A stretch of 64,000 nucleotides of DNA from Ezakiella massiliensis (GTDB taxonomy: Bacteria; Bacillota; Clostridia; Tissierellales; Peptoniphilaceae): positions 1,302,001-1,366,000 of the forward strand of contig NZ_LT635475.1 of the NCBI RefSeq assembly GCF_900120165.1, given 5' to 3'. Under the pieces are notes generated by a model, which had not been told where the DNA came from, ran no database searches, and saw only the letters and a program-made list of their open reading frames with translations. A program made the position numbers and the translations under genes. This document shows, one piece after another, positions 8,579 through 17,113 of this stretch; position 1 is the stretch's first letter; every line of letters starts with the position of its first letter.

Positions 8579-9738
8579 TAAAACCATGATTTAATTTTCT
8601 TCCACCAGCGTCTGATCAGTGGGCTCCGTTTTACAGAGGTTTTTGCAATCAAGTCAACCCTGTCAATTTCTGTCCCGTTTTCTGTGAGGACCAGCTGGCC
8701 CATTAGTTGGCCAGCCTTGATGTCCTCTTCGACTGGGCCATTGTGGATGACTTCCAGCTTGTAGAGGTTTTTCTTGTCCAAAAGTCTATCCAGCGTGTGG
8801 TCGGGAATTATTTCTACGGATTCCTGGTCAAAGTTAATGGGATCCAGGTCTTGCTTGAAAGTCATATCAGTGCCGATAACCCTTTTGTAAACATAGTCGT
8901 CCAAGGCCAGGTCAATTAAATCTCTGGACACATTCATTCTTTCTTTGTCGGTCTTGGCACCAAACAAAAATGTAAAGACTCGCCTGGTTAGGTCGATCCC
9001 TTCTGCAGGTTCAGTTGCACTTGCAATTAGGCACTTGCCAGCCCGGCTTGTTGTCCCCGTTTTTAATCCGTCCACGGTCTTGTAGCCGAGGAGGGGATTG
9101 GTCGATTTAATATGGATGCCAATCCGGTTTAGATTTGCCTCCGCATTTTTCGAATAGTCAATGATTTGCGGATACTTGGAGTAAAGTTCTTTGACCATAA
9201 TGGTTAGGTCCTTGATGGTCGACGTGTTTTGATCGTCAGTCGCAATTATGGGTAGGCCGTGGCTGTTTATAAAACGCGTGTGACTCATGCCAAGGGTCTG
9301 GGCCTTTGCATTCATGAGTTTAACAAATTCTGCTTCAGTTCCAGCAATGAGTTTTGCCAGGGCCTGGGCCGATGAATTGGAAGACCGAATCATAAGGAGC
9401 TGCAAGAGTTCGTCCACAGTGACCTTTTGACCTAGTTGAATGCCAACATCTGACCCATACATATAAAGATTTAATTCCTCTTGATTGTAAGTATAGGTGT
9501 CGGTGAGTGTTAGGTCGCCGGCCTTGATTTTCTCGAAGACCAAAAGGGCTGTCATGAGTTTTGTGACAGATGCGATTGCAATTTCCTCGTCGATTTTTTG
9601 TCCGTATAATATTTTATTGGTTGAATAATCGTAGATGGCGTAGGCTGCCTCGGTTTCGATTTCCTTGGCCAAGTTTATGGGGCTAAGGAAGGTCAAAAGG
9701 GCGAGGACGGCTGCCAAATATCTTTTAATATTTTTCAT
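8578..9738 (-). CDS. dacF: D-alanyl-D-alanine carboxypeptidase (S11 family, DacF-like)
   Basis: Trims the terminal D-Ala of peptidoglycan stem peptides at the outer face of the membrane. A signal sequence (RYLAAVLALLTFLSPINLA) is followed by the penicillin-binding domain with SxxK motif SVTK (near residue 57), SxN motif SSN, and KTG motif in GLKTGTTSRAG. The PBP5-like beta-rich C-terminal domain runs from about residue 275, and the last residues (RRWWKKIKSWF) look like the amphipathic membrane anchor of this family. Its start overlaps the vanZ stop as TAATG. Confidence 0.92.
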   Translation of the reverse strand: MKNIKRYLAAVLALLTFLSPINLAKEIETEAAYAIYDYSTNKILYGQKIDEEIAIASVTKLMTALLVFEKIKAGDLTLTDTYTYNQEELNLYMYGSDVGIQLGQKVTVDELLQLLMIRSSNSSAQALAKLIAGTEAEFVKLMNAKAQTLGMSHTRFINSHGLPIIATDDQNTSTIKDLTIMVKELYSKYPQIIDYSKNAEANLNRIGIHIKSTNPLLGYKTVDGLKTGTTSRAGKCLIASATEPAEGIDLTRRVFTFLFGAKTDKERMNVSRDLIDLALDDYVYKRVIGTDMTFKQDLDPINFDQESVEIIPDHTLDRLLDKKNLYKLEVIHNGPVEEDIKAGQLMGQLVLTENGTEIDRVDLIAKTSVKRSPLIRRWWKKIKSWF

Positions 9739-10199
9739 TATGAGTTCACAAAGGCAAAGCGGAGGATTTTGTAAATTAAAAATCCAAGGGATGCGCCGAT
9801 TATATTTAAGAGTAAGTCGTCGATTGAGCTGATCCCAGTTTTTGTAATGTATTGAAGGATTTCAATCGATAGGGACAGAGCCGCTGTAATCCCAAGTATA
9901 TTAATATATCTTTTGAGTTGGGGATTTACAAAGGGCAAGAGAAAGCCCAGGGGCAAAAACATAAAGACAGGGCCGGACAGGGTCTTAAAACCAGTCGACC
10001 GAAAAATTCCAGCCGGGTCCTTGAAGGCATCCGCCGTAAAAGCCAATGACTTAAAGGGCGTGAGCTCCAAGCCCTTCATTAAATTTTTTGAAAAAAGCCT
10101 TGTAAAGATCGAGGTCTTTAAAAGCACGTATACATAATATATTAAAATTATAAAGGCGACTACTCTAACAATTGTAGCGCGTTCGTTGTTCCTTGCCAT
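9738..10199 (-). CDS. VanZ-family membrane protein
   Basis: 153 residues with about four membrane helices. The family motif SLSIEILQYITKTGISSIDDLLLNIIGASLGF is the VanZ signature region (glutamate in a helix, then D-D-L-x-x-N). VanZ of enterococci gives low-level teicoplanin resistance, but chromosomal relatives mostly have no known role. It lies in one minus-strand unit with the carboxypeptidase, consistent with a cell-wall connection. Confidence 0.85.
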   Translation of the reverse strand: MARNNERATIVRVVAFIILIYYVYVLLKTSIFTRLFSKNLMKGLELTPFKSLAFTADAFKDPAGIFRSTGFKTLSGPVFMFLPLGFLLPFVNPQLKRYINILGITAALSLSIEILQYITKTGISSIDDLLLNIIGASLGFLIYKILRFAFVNS

Positions 10200-10210
10200 C
10201 TTTCTCCTTT

Positions 10211-10972
10211 CTATTTTAAAATTTCTAATAAATCTTTTATTCCGCCGTCGACATCGGCGCCTATAACTATGTCTGCACAGGCTTGGGTTTCAAAGTCGGC
10301 GTTGCCCATGGCGATTCCTGTGCCTGCAAACTTTAGCATGGACCGGTCGTTACCTGCGTCGCCAACTGCGATTGTGTTTTTGTGGTCAATGTTAAAGTGT
10401 TTCATAAAATATTTTATTCCCTCGGCCTTGGAGGACGACTTGGCATTTATGTCGATGTACCTGTCGTTCCAGCGGGTAATCACGCAGTCGGGAATTACCG
10501 CCTGCAGGTCCTTGTCCAAATTCGGATGGATGTACATGGTCGCCTGCAAGATCGGGGCGTCTGGATTTGGATCGTATTTATAAGTGGTCAGCTGTTCGAC
10601 ATAGGCTTCGAAGTCCTTGTCGGGCTTTGACAAATGAAAATAAGAAGCGCTTGCAAACATGACCGTTAAGTCCCGGGCATTGCAAAAGTCCTTGAGCCCT
10701 TGAATTGCGGAATCAGAAATTGCAGCCTGGTGGACGCACTTGTCGTCTACAAAAATCATCTGCCCGTTTAAGCAAACAAAGCCAGTAAAAAGACCGCTTT
10801 CCTTGATGTACTTGGGCGTATTTAAATGGTGGCGGCCAGTTGCAATAAATAAATCATAGCCGCGATTTATAAGCTCTTTTAAAACGCCGACCGTTTGGTC
10901 AGTCCAGCGTTCGTCGCCAAAGGGCACCAGGGTTCCGTCTATATCAAAAAATATGGCTCGTCTTTCTTTCAT
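10211..10972 (-). CDS. HAD-superfamily (Cof-type) phosphatase
   Basis: 253 residues. HAD motif I is FFDIDGTLVPF (nucleophile and general-acid Asp), motif II is FIATGR, and motif III/IV is NTIAVGDAGNDRSMLKFAGTGIAMGNA. The cap between motifs II and III is the C2B type of Cof/YidA sugar-phosphate and nucleotide phosphatases. The substrate cannot be read from sequence. It is the first gene of the minus-strand unit with vanZ and dac. Confidence 0.88.
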   Translation of the reverse strand: MKERRAIFFDIDGTLVPFGDERWTDQTVGVLKELINRGYDLFIATGRHHLNTPKYIKESGLFTGFVCLNGQMIFVDDKCVHQAAISDSAIQGLKDFCNARDLTVMFASASYFHLSKPDKDFEAYVEQLTTYKYDPNPDAPILQATMYIHPNLDKDLQAVIPDCVITRWNDRYIDINAKSSSKAEGIKYFMKHFNIDHKNTIAVGDAGNDRSMLKFAGTGIAMGNADFETQACADIVIGADVDGGIKDLLEILK

Positions 10973-11108
10973 CTGTTCTCCTCATTTCCAGTATACATTA
11001 TACACCTTAATTTTATAATAGGAAGAGGACAAATGTCAAATTTATTTTACGCTTATAATAATTATAAAAAACTTTTGATTGGGTATAAGAAAAATAAGGA
11101 GGTATATT

Positions 11109-11657
11109 ATGATAGCATTATATATTATTTTAGGTATTGCAGTTTTAATTATTTTATATGTAATTTCTCTGCAAAGAAAATTGGTAGGCTTAGGAGAAAG
11201 AAGAGAAAACGCCTTATCAAGCATTGGTGTCCAACAACAATCCAGGTGGGATGCCCTGACTCAGCTTGCTAAGTCTGTAAAATCTTACGCAGGCCACGAA
11301 GCGGACACACTGATGAAGGTTATTAGCCAAAGGACGGGCACAATGCCAAAGACTGCTGCTGATGTAGAGGCAAACGATAATGCATTTGCAAGCGCCATGA
11401 GACAGGTTAGCCTGGTTGTGGAACAATATCCAAACCTAAAGGCCGACAGCCTTTATTCAAATCTCATGAATGACATAAACGGCTACGAAAACAACGTTCG
11501 CATGGCAAGGATGGTCTTTAACGACACAACCACCAAGCTAAACCAAGCTGTAAAAGTCTTCCCAGCATCTTTGTTTGCAGGAATGCTTGGCTATAAGGCA
11601 GAAGAATACATCCAAACTCCTGATGAAAAAACGGAGATGCCAAATCTAGATATCTAA
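11109..11657 (+). CDS. lemA: LemA family protein
   Basis: One N-terminal membrane helix (ALYIILGIAVLIILYVISL) followed by the long helical LemA domain (KLVGLGERRENALSSIGVQQQSRWDAL, typical heptads). The start is ATG 11109, preceded by AAGGAGG; the frame extends upstream to a TTG without a ribosome site. LemA and DUF2207 proteins are frequent neighbours in Firmicutes, as here, where the next gene starts two bases after the stop. Function is not established. Confidence 0.88.
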   Translation: MIALYIILGIAVLIILYVISLQRKLVGLGERRENALSSIGVQQQSRWDALTQLAKSVKSYAGHEADTLMKVISQRTGTMPKTAADVEANDNAFASAMRQVSLVVEQYPNLKADSLYSNLMNDINGYENNVRMARMVFNDTTTKLNQAVKVFPASLFAGMLGYKAEEYIQTPDEKTEMPNLDI

Positions 11658-11658
11658 G

Positions 11659-13419
11659 ATGAAAAAAATATTAAAGATGAGTTTGCTGGCAATATTTATT
11701 TGCCTTTTTGCTATAAATATTGGAGCAAACTCCATAGAAGAGATCAATGTAAAAGTTAATATTACAGATGATGGGACGGCTCAGGTAACACAGGAGTGGA
11801 AGGTTTATAATACCGACGGGACTGAGTGGTATATCCCCATGCAAAATCTAAACCACATGTCCATTTCAAATTTTCGCGTCCAAGGCGAAGACGGCTTGGA
11901 GTGGACAGAGGACGACAACTGGAATGTAGACGGAAGTTTTGATTCCAAGAGCCTTCGCTACGGGATAAATTATACTGGTGATGGCCTGGAGCTCTGCTGG
12001 GGTAAGACCCAGATGGGCGACTATACTTATATAGTCAGCTTTGATTATATAAATGCAGTCCAAGCCTTTGAAGATTACGATGGATTTTTAATTCGTTTTG
12101 TAAACGACCAGATGAATCCAGCGCCCGACAAGGTCAGTGTCACTCTAAGTGTGGACGGGGTCGAACTTTCGGAAGAAAACGCCCGTATATGGTCCTTTGG
12201 CAACAGGGGGACCATTAATTTTGATGGGGGAAAAGTTGTCGCCCTTGACGAAAGTTACGACAGCGGATCATCTATGACCCTGATGATGGCTTTTGACAAA
12301 GGCCTAATTCATCCATCTTATCAGGGACAAGGAACTTTTGAAGACTTAAAAGACCAGGCCTTTGTGGGATCTTCATTTGATAATGAAGACAATTCGTCTG
12401 ATTACCATGGCGGCGATGAATATCCAGAATATGATGAATATCCAGAATATAATGGTGGATATTATAAAAGCCCTTCCAGACTCTCGAGCTTTTTCCGTTT
12501 TATTGGAAATAGCTTTAGGGGCCTTTGGTTTCTAATTGCAATCTTGATTGGCCGGGGAATCTTTAAGGCTAGCTCAAGGAAAAAAGCCAAGAACCTCAAT
12601 GAAGTTGACTTTGAAAATCCGCCTTATTACAGGGACGCCCTCTTGGACAATTATATTCCAGCCATATTTTTCATGGCCCGGCAAAAAAATCCACCCAAAA
12701 AGCTGGAGGAAAATGTTTTCTCGGCTTACTTCTTAAAGTGGATCAAGGAAGGGGCACTGCGGCCTGACGAAAATCTAGAAAATAAAAAGAAACAGTCCAT
12801 GATTATTTTAAAAGAGCCAGATATTTTGGATAGCGAAGAAGGTTCTCTATGGAGGGCAGTAGTTGAAGCTGCAGGTGACAACTCTATCCTCGAATCCAAA
12901 GAGCTGCAAAAATATTTTAAAAAGCACTATTCGTCTTACACGGACTTGTTTAAAAAATTATACGATAGAGGCATTGAATATCTGAGGGCAAATGATTATC
13001 TTGAGGCGGACAAAAAACTCCTCTTCACCGAAAAAGGCAAGAGGGAATGCGCAAACGCCTACGCCATGAGAAGATTTTTCAAAGACTTTACCCTCATCAA
13101 CGAGCGCGGGGTAAAGGAAGTGGAACTCTGGGATTATTATTTAATAATCGCGACCATCTATGGCATGGGAGAAGAAGTTTCCAAGGCCTTTGAAAAACTT
13201 ATTCCAGATTATTCCTTCGCCCAAGAAAATTCTAATAACGGATTCTATATCCACCCATATCAAATGTATTATCTCTCACAATCCATGGGACAGTCAGCCC
13301 ACAGAGGCTTTAGCTCAGGATCTTCCAGCGCAAGATCATCCTCAGGCTTTGGCGGAGGCGCATCCTTCGGTGGTGGGGGAGGATTCTCGGGAGGGGGGTC
13401 TGGAGGCGGCAGCCGATAG
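11659..13419 (+). CDS. DUF2207 domain-containing membrane protein
   Basis: 586 residues. A signal peptide (KMSLLAIFICLFAINIGANS) precedes an extracytoplasmic beta-rich DUF2207 domain (about 25-230), an acidic Tyr-rich linker (EYPEYDEYPEYNGG), a membrane helix (about 285-300) and a cytoplasmic C-terminal half. The tail is a low-complexity Ser/Gly run (about 550-586). This organisation, signal, DUF2207, helix and Gly-rich end, is typical of the family. It is the second gene of the lemA unit. Confidence 0.88.
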   Translation: MKKILKMSLLAIFICLFAINIGANSIEEINVKVNITDDGTAQVTQEWKVYNTDGTEWYIPMQNLNHMSISNFRVQGEDGLEWTEDDNWNVDGSFDSKSLRYGINYTGDGLELCWGKTQMGDYTYIVSFDYINAVQAFEDYDGFLIRFVNDQMNPAPDKVSVTLSVDGVELSEENARIWSFGNRGTINFDGGKVVALDESYDSGSSMTLMMAFDKGLIHPSYQGQGTFEDLKDQAFVGSSFDNEDNSSDYHGGDEYPEYDEYPEYNGGYYKSPSRLSSFFRFIGNSFRGLWFLIAILIGRGIFKASSRKKAKNLNEVDFENPPYYRDALLDNYIPAIFFMARQKNPPKKLEENVFSAYFLKWIKEGALRPDENLENKKKQSMIILKEPDILDSEEGSLWRAVVEAAGDNSILESKELQKYFKKHYSSYTDLFKKLYDRGIEYLRANDYLEADKKLLFTEKGKRECANAYAMRRFFKDFTLINERGVKEVELWDYYLIIATIYGMGEEVSKAFEKLIPDYSFAQENSNNGFYIHPYQMYYLSQSMGQSAHRGFSSGSSSARSSSGFGGGASFGGGGGFSGGGSGGGSR

Positions 13420-13427
13420 GGGGGATT

Positions 13428-13612
13428 TGTGGTTAAAACGGCGACCTTCGCTTGTTTCGAAATTTTTCTCACTGCGGCGTAGGTCTACTACGCCTCATTC
13501 GCAAAATTTCTGTACTTCGCGAATCTCATCCGTTTTTCCTCACAAATCTAGTCTTCGTTATAAAGACTGCAAATTCACAGCGAAATTTGGTATGCTGCTT
13601 TTATCCTCACAA
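13428..13612 (+). repeat. Composite intergenic repeat element, copy B
   Basis: Gene-free. It begins ATTTGTGGTTAAAACGGCGA and ends CCTCACAAATC, the two family termini. The interior is of the second subtype: CTTGTTTCGAAATTTTTCTC, a hairpin GCGTAG/CTACGC around GTCTA, then CGCAAAATTTCTGTACTTCG and GAATCTCATC. Confidence 0.65.
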
Positions 13613-13650
13613 ATCGTGCAATAAATTGAGCGACTGCAAACTTCCTTTTC

Positions 13651-13713
13651 AATCAGGAAAAATCCAGCGAAGCGTGTAGGGTCCACTTTATGTGGACCGA
13701 ATTTTTCCTGATT
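13651..13713 (+). repeat. REP-like double hairpin
   Basis: Outer arms AATCAGGAAAAAT (13651-13663) and ATTTTTCCTGATT (13701-13713) enclose CCAGCGAAGCGTGTAGG and an inner hairpin GTCCAC-TTTAT-GTGGAC (13681-13697). GTAG at the foot and the TTTAT loop are shared with other copies in this window; the arm sequences are not. Confidence 0.75.
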
Positions 13714-13777
13714 GGCAACAAGGGCCATAACCGATAAAAATAAATTATTATTAAATTTAAAAACCAAGGAGACAATC

Positions 13778-14302
13778 ATGAATGCATTAATTGTATTGGA
13801 TGTGCAAAAGGGAATATTGAAGAAAAAGGATTTTTCAGAGACTTTAAACAATATTAAAAGTCTAATTGAGGATTTTAAAAAGAATAATGACCTTGTAATC
13901 TTGACCAAGCATCTTTCGGATGATGAAGACAGCCCTTATTTTAAGGGGTCTAGAGATGCAGACCTGTGGGAAGAGATTCAGGGATCGGGAGATTATGTGA
14001 TTGAAAAAACGTCTTGTAATCCCTTTTATAAAACCAATCTTGCCCAAGTTTTAAAAGACAATGAGGTATCTAAAGTTTATATATGCGGCTTTAATACGGA
14101 ATATTGTTGTTTATTTTCCTCCATCTTATGTTCTGACAGAGGTTATGAAACTGTTTTTATTGAAGATGCCTCGGGAACATTTGGAGATGAAGACATTTAT
14201 GAAATGCCTGGCATAGATATCAATGACTTTATTGGGTCAATACTAAATTGGTCTGGAGAAGTTGAGGTTTTATATACTGAAGAGTATTTTGATGGCATTT
14301 AA
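13778..14302 (+). CDS. Isochorismatase/nicotinamidase-like cysteine hydrolase
   Basis: 174 residues, start at ATG 13778 behind AAGGAGA. Family signs: N-terminal LIVLDVQKG with the catalytic Asp, LTKH with the Lys region, and the nucleophile Cys in YICGFNTEYCCLFSS. The substrate is not determined; small family members hydrolyse nicotinamide, isochorismate or related amides. It stands alone, between a repeat element and the accessory island, and may be the last core gene before the island. Confidence 0.8.
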   Translation: MNALIVLDVQKGILKKKDFSETLNNIKSLIEDFKKNNDLVILTKHLSDDEDSPYFKGSRDADLWEEIQGSGDYVIEKTSCNPFYKTNLAQVLKDNEVSKVYICGFNTEYCCLFSSILCSDRGYETVFIEDASGTFGDEDIYEMPGIDINDFIGSILNWSGEVEVLYTEEYFDGI

Positions 14303-14334
14303 TAATTAAGGGGACTTACAATCTTTATCATATC

Positions 14335-14363
14335 CAATTTGCCAGACACTGTCTGGCAAATTG
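14335..14363. repeat. 29-bp perfect palindrome at the left edge of the accessory island
   Basis: Two 14-base arms (CAATTTGCCAGACA and TGTCTGGCAAATTG) meet at a single central C. There is no T run directly after it, so it is not a standard terminator. The truncated DUF1016 remnant starts about 15 bases downstream, which places the palindrome at the core/island junction. Confidence 0.6.
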
Positions 14364-14379
14364 ACTAAGGTCTTATTAT

Positions 14380-15111
14380 TGCGTACTCTTATCTCTCGGC
14401 GATGAGAAAAAGCGAAGCTTCTATGAAAAAGAAAGTATAAATGCAAATTGGTCAGTAAGAGAACTTAAAAGGCAAATTAAAACTTCACTTTTTGAAAGAT
14501 TGCTCCTATCATCAGGAGAAGAGAATAAAGAAAAAGTCCTAGACCTAGCCTTAAAGGGCAATGAAATAAATAAGGCAGCCGACCTTGTAAAAGATCATTA
14601 TGTATTTGAATTTTTAGGCTTACCAGAAGAAAAGCCAATGATGGACAGTGATTTAGAAAAAGCACTAATAGACCATATTGAAAAATTCTTGCTTGAACTT
14701 GGTAAGGGTTTTATGTATGTAGACAGTGAATAGAGGGTAAGCCTCGGCAAGACAAATTGTTATGTGGACATGGTATTTTATAATAAAATATTAAGGTCCT
14801 ATGTCTTAATCGAACTAAAAACAAGCAAGCTAATGCCAGAAGTAGTTGGGCAAATAAATATGTATCTTAATTATTATAAGGCAGAAGTCAATGACGAGAT
14901 GGACAATGAACCAATATGGATAATCTTGTGTACTTATAAGGACGGAGTCCAAGCAGAATACGCCTTAGGTAATTTATCAAATAAAATATTCGCATCGAAA
15001 TACACCCTATATATCCCAGACAGGGAAGAGCTTGAAGAACAAGTAGAAAAAAAGTTATTAAAAAATATAAGGAAAAATATTAGAGGTTTTCGGTGGCATA
15101 GGTGCTATTAG
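14380..15111 (+). pseudogene. Truncated DUF1016/YhcG PDDEXK nuclease remnant
   Basis: In one frame the sequence reads RSFYEKESINANWSVREL, SLFERLLLSS, VFEFLGLPEE, then YVDMVFYN and VLIELKTSKL, which is the conserved second half of YhcG-type proteins with its D...ExK nuclease core. The N-terminal DUF1016 domain (roughly 100 residues) is missing, and a TAG stop at 14731-14733 interrupts the frame where the family has a charged or polar residue. The 3' end runs straight into the methyltransferase remnant. Intact homologues travel with restriction-modification genes. Confidence 0.7.
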
Positions 15112-16042
15112 AAAGGCTTTTATTAATTTAAAGATACCTTATGAAGTTGTTGATTATGTAGAGATAGATAAGGCTTGTGTTAAATCATACAACGCACTTT
15201 ATGAAGAAAATTATAAGCCAAAATCAGTTGTAGGATATAAAGCTCCTAATGAAAAGATAGACTTAGTTATGCATGGAAGTCCTTGCCAAGACTTTTCACG
15301 AATAGGAAAAAAGCAGGGAGGAGTTAAAAATTCAGGAACTAGATCAAGCCTACTATTTGAAACAATTAGAATAATTAAAGAAATGAAAGATAAGCCTAAA
15401 TGGATAATTTGGGAAAATGTAAAGGGAGTCCTTGATAGAAATATGAGGGACTCCTTTTTTATTTATCTAAAAGAGTTAGAGAACCTTGGATATGAAAGCA
15501 AGTATGAAATATTAAATGCAATGGATTTTGGCATACCTCAAAAAAGGGAGAGGATATTTGTTGTTTCATGTCTTGGAGCAAATAACTTTTCTTTTAATAA
15601 ATTGGAGAGGAAAGAAACAAGACCACTAAGTGAATTTTTAGAAAAGAATGTAAGTGAACTTTATACAATGACTCAACCCTATATGCTGAAATTTTTAAAT
15701 AAAGGTATAGATAATAGTTTTAGAGGGCGACTAAAAGTGATTAAAGATTTTTCTTATACTATTTCCACAAAACAGATGAGAGTACCTAATTCTGGAATAA
15801 TAGATATTGGAAATGGTCAGTATAGGTATTTAACAGAAAGAGAATGTCTAAGACTCATGGGTTTTGATGATAGCGATATAGATAAACTAGAAGAAGTACA
15901 TCCAAGAAGAAAAAATTGCACTTCAAGTAAACTATATAAACAGGCCGGCAATTCTATTGTGGTTGATATTTTAATGTCAATATTAGAACAATTAAACAAG
16001 TCCCAAATATTGACATTCTGTCCCAAAGGATTTATAATATAA
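15071..16042 (+). pseudogene. C5 cytosine DNA methyltransferase lacking a start codon
   Basis: The open frame begins after a TAA at 15068-15070 and reads ILEVFGGIGAIRKAF (motif I), VDYVEIDKACVKSYN, GSPCQDFSRIGKKQGG (motif IV with catalytic Cys), WENVKGVL (motif VI), PQKRERIFVV (motif VIII) and YKQAGNSIVV (motif X). Only the first few residues are absent, but no ATG, GTG or TTG is available before motif IV, so the gene was probably cut when it was joined to the DUF1016 remnant. An internal start at 15269 would lack the SAM-binding motif. All catalytic motifs remain intact, so loss is recent. Confidence 0.65.
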
Positions 16043-16074
16043 ATGTAAGAATTAATTATGTGGGGGTATCGAAA

Positions 16075-17109
16075 ATGAAAAAGGCAAATATTATAAATTT
16101 AATTAAATATTATGCCGAAAATAATGATTCAGGTTTTAGAAATGAAGCATATCAAATAGCAAATCAATTTGATAAGACAGGAGATTATCAGCTATCTGAA
16201 TATATAATGGCTTTACTTTCAAACACTAATACTTTTGTTCCTCAAAATAATGAAAATGAGTTAACATTTGTAAAGAAAATAGAGGTAGGTGATTCCCCGT
16301 TACCTCTTCCTGAAGAAATTAAATCGGACATAATAGGAATTATTAATGCAGCAGGTCATGGAATAGGAGTAAATAAATTTTTGTTTCAGGGTGCACCTGG
16401 CACAGGAAAGACAGAAACAGCTAAACATATAGCAAGAATTTTAGATAGAGAATTATTTGTTGTAGATTTCGCTTTTATAATTGACAGTAAATTAGGACAA
16501 ACAGGGAAAAATATTGCTAAGTTATTTGATGAAATAAATAATTTGGTATCACCTGAGAAAGTTGTCATACTATTCGATGAGATTGATGCACTAGCTTTAG
16601 ATAGGACAGATTCTAAAGATATTAGAGAAATGGGAAGAGCAACAACATCAGTGTTAAAGGGATTAGAAGGATTGAATAAAAATATTTTGCTGATAGCTAC
16701 AACAAATTTGTATGATCATTTTGACAAAGCCTTGATAAGAAGATTTGATTCAGTAATTGATTTTAATAGATATTCACGAGAAGATTTATTAGAAATATCG
16801 GAAATTATTTTAAATTATTATTTATCTAAATTTAAAAATGCCGGAAAAAATATTAGATTATTTAAAAAAATAATGTCTTCAATAGACGATATTCCTTATC
16901 CAGGAGATTTGAAGAATTTAATAAAAACTTCTTTGGCTTTTAGTAATCCTAATGAAGAATATGATTATCTTAAAAGATTGTATATAACTATTTCTGAGAA
17001 TAAAGATATGGATTTAAAAACCTTGAAAAAAAAGGGTTTTACAGTTAGAGAAATAGAAATATTAACAGGAATATCAAAAAGTCAAGTATCAAGAGAATTA
17101 AAGGAGTAG
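16075..17109 (+). CDS. ietA: AAA+ ATPase of an IetAS-like defence pair
   Basis: 344 residues from ATG 16075 (GGGGG ribosome site). AAA+ core: Walker A GAPGTGKTE, Walker B VILFDEIDALA, sensor 1 LLIATTNLYD, arginine finger RRFD. The C-terminus (KKKGFTVREIEILTGISKSQVSREL) looks like a helix-turn-helix. It is followed after four bases by a subtilase gene. An AAA ATPase plus S8 peptidase pair is the composition of IetAS, first described as a toxin-antitoxin-like pair on an Agrobacterium plasmid and later reported as an anti-phage system. Family membership here rests on gene order and domains. Confidence 0.75.
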   Translation: MKKANIINLIKYYAENNDSGFRNEAYQIANQFDKTGDYQLSEYIMALLSNTNTFVPQNNENELTFVKKIEVGDSPLPLPEEIKSDIIGIINAAGHGIGVNKFLFQGAPGTGKTETAKHIARILDRELFVVDFAFIIDSKLGQTGKNIAKLFDEINNLVSPEKVVILFDEIDALALDRTDSKDIREMGRATTSVLKGLEGLNKNILLIATTNLYDHFDKALIRRFDSVIDFNRYSREDLLEISEIILNYYLSKFKNAGKNIRLFKKIMSSIDDIPYPGDLKNLIKTSLAFSNPNEEYDYLKRLYITISENKDMDLKTLKKKGFTVREIEILTGISKSQVSRELKE

Positions 17110-17113
17110 ATTA

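Noticed and set aside
14731..14733. TAG in the DUF1016 remnant as programmed readthrough
   Set aside because: The gene also lacks its N-terminal domain and is fused at its 3' end, so decay is the simpler reading.
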